Origin: Prevotella sp.
GTDB taxonomy: Bacteria > Bacteroidota > Bacteroidia > Bacteroidales > Bacteroidaceae
Length of the DNA: 9,059 bases
Direction of reading: 5' to 3'
Assembly (NCBI GenBank): GCA_017442765.1
Contig: JAFRZC010000255.1
Span: forward strand, 1 to 9,059
Shown here: in pieces, positions 4,897 to 9,059 of the stretch
How the letters are laid out: each line of letters opens with the position of its first letter
Position numbering within the stretch: position 1 is the stretch's first letter
The notes under the pieces: generated by a model
What the model was told of the DNA's origin: nothing
Database searches by the model: none
Seen by the model: only the letters and a program-made list of their open reading frames with translations
Made by a program: the position numbers and the translations under genes

Positions 4897-6909
4897 ATGA
4901 TTTTCAAGAATTTGCCCCGTCCTTCAACGTGGCACGCTGCATCCCTGCATGTGTTGGTCTGGCTGCTGGTGTGGGGCCTTCCGGCACTTGCGCAGACCGA
5001 CATGATAGAGATAGTGACCGACGACGAGGAGAGCGGGCTGGCCGAGGGGCTGTTCGACGTAGTGAGCGAACTGGCGGCAAATCCCTTCGACCTGAACACC
5101 GCCACACGCGAAGACCTGGAGCAGCTGCCTTTCCTCACCGACGCGCAGATAGAGGAGCTGTGCGAGTATCTCTACAAATACGGCCCGATGAAATCGACGG
5201 GCGAGCTTGCGCTGATTGAGTCGCTCGACTACCAGCGGCGGCAGCTGTTGCTGCGATGCGTCTATCTCGGCGAGCAGCAGAAGGAGCGGCTACGGATAGG
5301 CGAGCTGCTGAGGCACGGGAAGAGCGAACTCACCGCCGCCGGACATATCCCCCTCTACGAGCGGCACGGCGACCTGGGCGGCTATCTCGGCTATCGCTAC
5401 AAGCACTGGCTGCGCTACACGTTCAAGGCCGGACAACATGTGCAGGCAGGACTGCTCGGGTCGCAGGATGCCGGTGAGCCGTTCTTCGCAGGGAAGAACA
5501 GCGCGGGCTACGACCACTATTCGTTCTACCTCGGCCTATCCAAGTTGGGCGCACTGAAGACCCTTGTCGTGGGCCGGTACCGGATGAGGTTCGGCATGGG
5601 ACTCATCATGAACAACGACTTCGGCTTCGGCAAGACGGCCACACTCTCCACACTGGGCCGACAGGCCAACAGCATCAGACCCTACGCCTCGCGCTCGGCA
5701 GCCAACTACCTGCAGGGCATCGCCTCGACCGTTGCGCTGGCAAAGGGGCTCGACCTCTCGGCATTCGTGTCGTACAGGAAGATCGACGCCACACGCGTCA
5801 AGAACAGCGAGGCCGTCAGCACCATCCGCACCGACGGCTACCACCGTACACAGTCCGAGATGAGTTATAAAGAGAACACGGCGCAAACTCATGGGGGGGG
5901 TAATTTTTCCTTTTCACATAGCGGGTTCACCCTCGGCGCAACGGTTTTCTTCACCTCGCTCAACCGCCTGCTGCAGCCCGACACACGACAACGCTACCGA
6001 CAGTATTATCCGCAGGGCGACCGCTTCTGGAACGCCAGCATCAACTATGGCTACCGCTCACACCGGTTGCAGGTGAGCGGCGAGACGGCAACAGGCGACT
6101 GCCACGCCTTCGCCACGCTCAACACCGCCACATGGCACGCCGCCGACAACCTCGACATCATGCTCCTGCAACGCTTCTACAGCTATAAATACTACTCGCT
6201 CTTCGCCCAGAGCTTCAGCGACGGCGGCCGTGTGCAGAACGAGAGCGGCATCTATCTCGGAGCCACATGGCACCCACGTCGCACCATGACGGTCATGGCC
6301 TACACCGACGTGGCCTACCATCCCTGGGATCGGTATCAGGCCATGGCCGGCTCGCACTCGTGGGACAACATGCTTTCGCTCACATGGCAACGAAAACAAT
6401 GGACAGCGGGCGGACGCTACCGGTTGCGTCTGCGCGAACGCAACAATGCCGACGATAGCGCTCTGGAATGGCGCACGGAACAACGGGCACGGCTATGGCT
6501 CGGCTATCAGCAATCGCACTGGCAACTGCTCACACAGGCCGACGTCGCCCACTCGGCACAACAGGAGCGCAGCCTGGGCTATATGCTCTCAGAGCGTGTG
6601 ACCTTCAACAGAAAATGGTTGAAGGCATCGGCCGCAATCGGCTATTTCCACACCGACGACTACGACTCGCGCCTCTACATCTACGAACCCGGGCTGCGCT
6701 ACGAGTTTGGCTTCCCCAGCTTCTACGGCAAGGGCATCCGCTATATGCTGATGCTGCAAGCCGAGGCAGGAAAGAAGAAATCGCTGCTGCTCATCGCAAA
6801 AATAGGCACGACCGATTATTTCGACCGTGCCCATATCTCATCTTCCTACCAGCAAATCGACCGTTCTTCAAAAACCGACATCGACCTACAGGTCAGGTGG
6901 AAATTCTAA
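4897..6909 (+). CDS. Helix-hairpin-helix protein with predicted outer-membrane beta-barrel
   Basis: A 670-residue exported protein. Residues 14-32 are the hydrophobic part of a signal peptide with likely cleavage after LPALA (A32/Q33), which fixes the start at 4897; the frame continues upstream only opposite the DUF4294 gene. Residues about 62-125 resemble a ComEA-type helix-hairpin-helix pair (NPFDLNTATREDLEQLPFLT, then KYGPMKSTGELALIESL). From about 150 onward the sequence is a long series of alternating aromatic/polar strands rich in Y, W, G and R, ending in RWKF, as in outer-membrane barrels whose last residue is aromatic. This architecture is commonly annotated in Bacteroidetes simply as an HhH-domain protein; function is unknown. 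HhH motifs usually bind DNA without sequence specificity, so a role in DNA binding or uptake at the envelope is possible but unproven. Codons 333-335 are a G8 tract. Gene is convergent with korB. Confidence 0.87.
   Translation: MIFKNLPRPSTWHAASLHVLVWLLVWGLPALAQTDMIEIVTDDEESGLAEGLFDVVSELAANPFDLNTATREDLEQLPFLTDAQIEELCEYLYKYGPMKSTGELALIESLDYQRRQLLLRCVYLGEQQKERLRIGELLRHGKSELTAAGHIPLYERHGDLGGYLGYRYKHWLRYTFKAGQHVQAGLLGSQDAGEPFFAGKNSAGYDHYSFYLGLSKLGALKTLVVGRYRMRFGMGLIMNNDFGFGKTATLSTLGRQANSIRPYASRSAANYLQGIASTVALAKGLDLSAFVSYRKIDATRVKNSEAVSTIRTDGYHRTQSEMSYKENTAQTHGGGNFSFSHSGFTLGATVFFTSLNRLLQPDTRQRYRQYYPQGDRFWNASINYGYRSHRLQVSGETATGDCHAFATLNTATWHAADNLDIMLLQRFYSYKYYSLFAQSFSDGGRVQNESGIYLGATWHPRRTMTVMAYTDVAYHPWDRYQAMAGSHSWDNMLSLTWQRKQWTAGGRYRLRLRERNNADDSALEWRTEQRARLWLGYQQSHWQLLTQADVAHSAQQERSLGYMLSERVTFNRKWLKASAAIGYFHTDDYDSRLYIYEPGLRYEFGFPSFYGKGIRYMLMLQAEAGKKKSLLLIAKIGTTDYFDRAHISSSYQQIDRSSKTDIDLQVRWKF
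5893..5900 (+). repeat. G8 homopolymer inside the HhH/barrel gene
   Basis: Eight consecutive G encode G333, G334 and the first two bases of the G335 codon. The next bases are TAATTTTT. Adding one G would give GGG GGG GGG TAA, an immediate stop; losing one would shift into a frame that stops at 6074-6076. Confidence 0.9.
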
Positions 6910-6915
6910 AAAGAA

Positions 6916-6936
6916 TTCACTTTTCACTCATCACTT
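6916..6936. repeat. 7-bp tandem repeat, array C (HhH/korB gap)
   Basis: Three heptamers, TTCACTT, TTCACTC, ATCACTT, fill most of the 35-bp gap between two convergent genes. The period equals that of the arrays before luxS although the sequence differs. Confidence 0.65.
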
Positions 6937-6949
6937 CTAAAGCTTTAGA
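6936..6949. terminator. 14-bp palindrome over the korB stop codon
   Basis: TCTAAAGCTTTAGA is a perfect palindrome that contains the korB stop codon (complement of 6945-6947) and begins 27 bases after the HhH gene stop. It has no loop of its own and no T tract directly after it on either strand, so a role in bidirectional termination is only possible. Confidence 0.3.
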
Positions 6950-7952
6950 CCACTTCCCACGTGTCGTTGGTCTCAAGCAACTCAGCAAAATTATGGTACT
7001 TCTTCTGTGCCGAGACTTCTTCGAGCTGTGCGTGGACAGCGGCCTCATAGGTCGGAGCCTCAACGTCGCGTATCACACCGAGCGCAATGGGGAACCCGTC
7101 CTCGGGCGACATCATGGCAAGCTTCAACTGCAGGGTGTTGTCCTGGCAGTGGGCATCGTGGGTGAGCACGTCGTCGAGCGTGTAGCCGTCCTCACCGATG
7201 GTGACAACCTTCAGCCCGAAGCCTTCCTGTACAAGCCCGAACTCATTAGCCGGACCGAAAGTCAGTTTCTCGCCATGGCGCACATAGATGGCGTTCCTCT
7301 GCCGCTCCTCCTTCTTATACACAGCATCGTGACAGCCATCGTTGAAGATGACGCAGTTCTGCAATATCTCGCAGACGGCGGTTCCCTTATGGGCTTGGGC
7401 AGCCTTGAGAATCTCGACCGTACCGGCAGCATCGGTGGCAACAGCACGGGCAAAGAACCGACCACGCGCACCGAAGCAAAGCTCGGCAGGGCGGAAGGGG
7501 TCTTCGACAGTTCCGTAGGGACTCGACTTTGACACGAACCCGCGCGGACTGGTGGGCGAATATTGTCCCTTGGTGAGTCCGTAGATACGGTTGTTGAGCA
7601 AGATGACGTTGATGTCGATGTTGCGGCGCATGGCATGGATGAAATGGTTTCCACCGATGGCGAGGCCGTCGCCGTCACCGCTGATCTGCCACACGGTAAG
7701 CGTGGGATTGGCCACCTTCACACCTGTCGCAATTGCTGCCGCACGGCCATGAATGGTCTGCATGGCATAGGTGTTGACATAGTAGGGCAGACGGCTCGAA
7801 CAGCCGATACCGGAGATAACGGCCGTCTCGTGAGGTGCCACGCCGATTTCGGCCATCGCCTTATGCAACGAGGCCAGGAAAAAATGATCACCACACCCCG
7901 GACACCACCGCGGCTGACCTTTCTTGTAATCTTGTACGGTATATTGTTCCAT
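6945..7952 (-). CDS. korB: 2-oxoacid (2-oxoglutarate):ferredoxin oxidoreductase, beta subunit
   Basis: Thiamine diphosphate-binding subunit of the cytosolic enzyme that oxidatively decarboxylates a 2-oxoacid with CoA and reduces ferredoxin; in anaerobes the reaction often runs in the reductive direction for 2-oxoglutarate synthesis. The 335 residues match family length. Cysteines expected to hold the [4Fe-4S] cluster are C17 and C20 (WCPGCGDH), C51 (GIGCSSR) and C200 (EILQNC). The ThDP/Mg motif is GDGDGLAIGGNH at 92-103, followed by NNRIYGLTKGQ at 120-130, the loop typical of the KorB group. It lies 94 bp downstream of korA on the same strand, so the two should form one operon. Substrate preference for 2-oxoglutarate over other oxoacids is inferred from family resemblance, not proven. 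No consensus promoter is seen in the 94-bp gap. Confidence 0.95.
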   Translation of the reverse strand: MEQYTVQDYKKGQPRWCPGCGDHFFLASLHKAMAEIGVAPHETAVISGIGCSSRLPYYVNTYAMQTIHGRAAAIATGVKVANPTLTVWQISGDGDGLAIGGNHFIHAMRRNIDINVILLNNRIYGLTKGQYSPTSPRGFVSKSSPYGTVEDPFRPAELCFGARGRFFARAVATDAAGTVEILKAAQAHKGTAVCEILQNCVIFNDGCHDAVYKKEERQRNAIYVRHGEKLTFGPANEFGLVQEGFGLKVVTIGEDGYTLDDVLTHDAHCQDNTLQLKLAMMSPEDGFPIALGVIRDVEAPTYEAAVHAQLEEVSAQKKYHNFAELLETNDTWEVV

Positions 7953-8046
7953 AATTTTATTTATTTTTTACTACGAATTCCACCAATTGAACAAAGTTCT
8001 TTTTATTTAATTCGCTTTATTAGAGAAATTCGTGGTCGTAAAATCT
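7953..8046. repeat. AT-rich korA-korB spacer with inverted and 9-bp-phased repeats
   Basis: The spacer contains ACGAATT (7973-7979) and its inverted copy AATTCGT (8027-8033), each inside a longer 11-base match (9 of 11 identical after inversion). Within it, TACGAATTC and CACCAATTG are adjacent related 9-mers, and AATTCGC lies near 8008. The composition is far more AT-rich than the flanking genes. It resembles a dispersed intergenic element inserted between two operon genes, which is an inference. Confidence 0.45.
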
Positions 8047-9059
8047 TTATATCACTTGGGCTAAAGCTGTCGTAAGGCGTTCGACGGCGAAGGGTTGGCC
8101 CTGTACCTCATTGAACTGATAGGGCTTGAAACCATCGACCTTGCTGCGCAGATAGGCGGCAAGCTGTCCGAGGTTCTGTTCGGCTACTACAACCTTCTTG
8201 TACTTCAGCAACACCTCGGCGGTGTTCTTGGGAAGCGGATTGATGTAGGAGAACTGTGCAAGAGCCACTTTCCTGCCCTGCTTGCGCAACTCCTCCATTG
8301 CTGCATGCAGGTGACCAAAGGTCGAGCCGAAGCCCACGATGAGCAGGTCGGCATCGTCTTTGTCGCCCAGCACCTCAAGGTCGGGGACGGGGATGCGGTC
8401 TATCTTCTCCTGTCGCACACGCACCATCGCGTCGTGGTTCTCGGGATTGGTGGAAATGGCTCCCGTTTTCCCGTCTTTCTCCAGTCCGCCAAGGATGTGC
8501 TGGAAGCCCTCTTGGCCGGGAACAGCCCAGTAGCGAACCTGTGTCTCGGGGTCGCGCTGATAGGGAGTGTAGCCCTCGGCCATGTCGGGAGTGACATAGT
8601 GCGGACAAATCTCGGACAACTCCTCCATCACGGGTAATTTCCATGCCGACGAGCCGTTGGCGATGAACGCGTCGGTGAGCAGCACGACAGGCGTGAGATG
8701 CTCAAGTGCCATCTTCGCGGCAGCGTATGCCTTATCGAAGCAGTCGGTCGGACTGGTGGCGGCAATAACAGGCATGGGACTTTCGCCGTTGCGCCCATAG
8801 AGCACCTGCAACAGGTCGGTCTGCTCGCTCTTGGTGGGCAGACCCGTCGAGGGACCGCCACGCTGCACGTCGATGACCACCAGCGGCAGCTCGTCGATGA
8901 CGGCAAGGTTCATGGCTTCGCTCTTCAAGCAGATGCCCGGTCCTGATGTGGAGGTAGCGGCAAGTGCTCCGGCGAAGGATGCTCCGATGGCCGAGGCGCA
9001 CCCGGCAATCTCGTCCTCGCATTGCACGGTGATGACACCCATCGACTTGTGTTTGGCCA
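8047..9059 (-). CDS. korA: 2-oxoacid (2-oxoglutarate):ferredoxin oxidoreductase, alpha subunit (5' partial)
   Basis: Partner of KorB. The visible 336 residues are the C-terminal half or so of a subunit that is usually about 600 residues long in Bacteroidetes, where the gamma domain is fused at the N terminus; that domain lies beyond the window edge. The frame runs through the end of the window (AKHKSMGVITVQ), so the ATG at 9042 is internal, not the start. Recognisable blocks are VQCEDEIAG, TSTSGPGICLKSEAMNLAV, ELPLVVIDVQRGGPSTGLPT, SEQTDLLQVLYGRNGE (pyrimidine-binding domain of ThDP enzymes), and a C-terminal Rossmann-like domain with VGFGSTFGHLHAAMEEL and AQFSYINPLP. The YPITP signature of the family would be expected just upstream and outside the window. 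KorA/KorB identity is firm; the exact oxoacid is inferred. Confidence 0.95.
   Translation of the reverse strand, partial: AKHKSMGVITVQCEDEIAGCASAIGASFAGALAATSTSGPGICLKSEAMNLAVIDELPLVVIDVQRGGPSTGLPTKSEQTDLLQVLYGRNGESPMPVIAATSPTDCFDKAYAAAKMALEHLTPVVLLTDAFIANGSSAWKLPVMEELSEICPHYVTPDMAEGYTPYQRDPETQVRYWAVPGQEGFQHILGGLEKDGKTGAISTNPENHDAMVRVRQEKIDRIPVPDLEVLGDKDDADLLIVGFGSTFGHLHAAMEELRKQGRKVALAQFSYINPLPKNTAEVLLKYKKVVVAEQNLGQLAAYLRSKVDGFKPYQFNEVQGQPFAVERLTTALAQVI

Noticed and set aside
4806..5138. N-terminal extension of the DUF4294 frame
   Set aside because: It crosses the divergent promoter and the HhH gene; the signal peptide begins at the ATG at 4805.
7563..8075. Plus-strand open frame opposite korB and the spacer
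   Set aside because: Antisense shadow of korB; the tail is the AT-rich spacer.

Overview
The window looks like chromosomal DNA of a strict anaerobe of the order Bacteroidales, most likely a GC-rich member of the Prevotellaceae. This rests on the gene content (a DUF4294 lipidless secreted protein, a helix-hairpin-helix/outer-membrane barrel protein, a two-gene 2-oxoacid:ferredoxin oxidoreductase), on two TTTG-N19/20-TAnnTTTG promoter matches (the Bacteroidetes sigma-ABfr type), and on the absence of Shine-Dalgarno sequences in front of the genes. The genus is an inference.

Layout, left to right. (1) 1-2076, plus strand: 3' part of a membrane sensor phosphatase (Cache - TM - SpoIIE/PP2C - HATPase), cut by the window edge. 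(2) 2137-2631, plus: luxS, separated from the phosphatase by 60 bp made largely of 7-bp repeats. (3) 2694-3611, plus: a secreted or membrane-anchored alpha/beta hydrolase with its own likely promoter and a lower GC content. (4) 3612-4166: a 555-bp stretch with no convincing gene, packed with short-period repeats (11-bp pyrimidine array, about 22-bp palindromic modules, 9-bp array). (5) 4167-4805, minus, and 4897-6909, plus: a divergent pair (DUF4294 protein; HhH + predicted outer-membrane beta-barrel protein) sharing a 91-bp promoter region in which both -10-like boxes lie only about 10 bases from the start codons. (6) 6945-7952 and 8047-9059, both minus: korB and the 3' part of korA, which meet the HhH gene tail to tail.

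There is no single pathway. The phosphatase and LuxS are next to each other on the same strand and could be co-transcribed (signalling and activated-methyl-cycle/AI-2 chemistry), but nothing in the sequence proves a functional link. KorA/KorB form one enzyme of anaerobic central metabolism. The DUF4294 and HhH-barrel genes may be co-regulated through their common promoter region.

I did not find a clearly new multi-gene system, CRISPR array, phage, IS element, tRNA or rRNA. The most noteworthy observations are a G8 tract in the outer-membrane barrel gene where one added G produces an immediate stop codon (a candidate phase-variation switch), and the repeat patchwork in the non-coding DNA, in which arrays with periods of 7, 9, 11 and about 22 bp sit in almost every intergenic gap.
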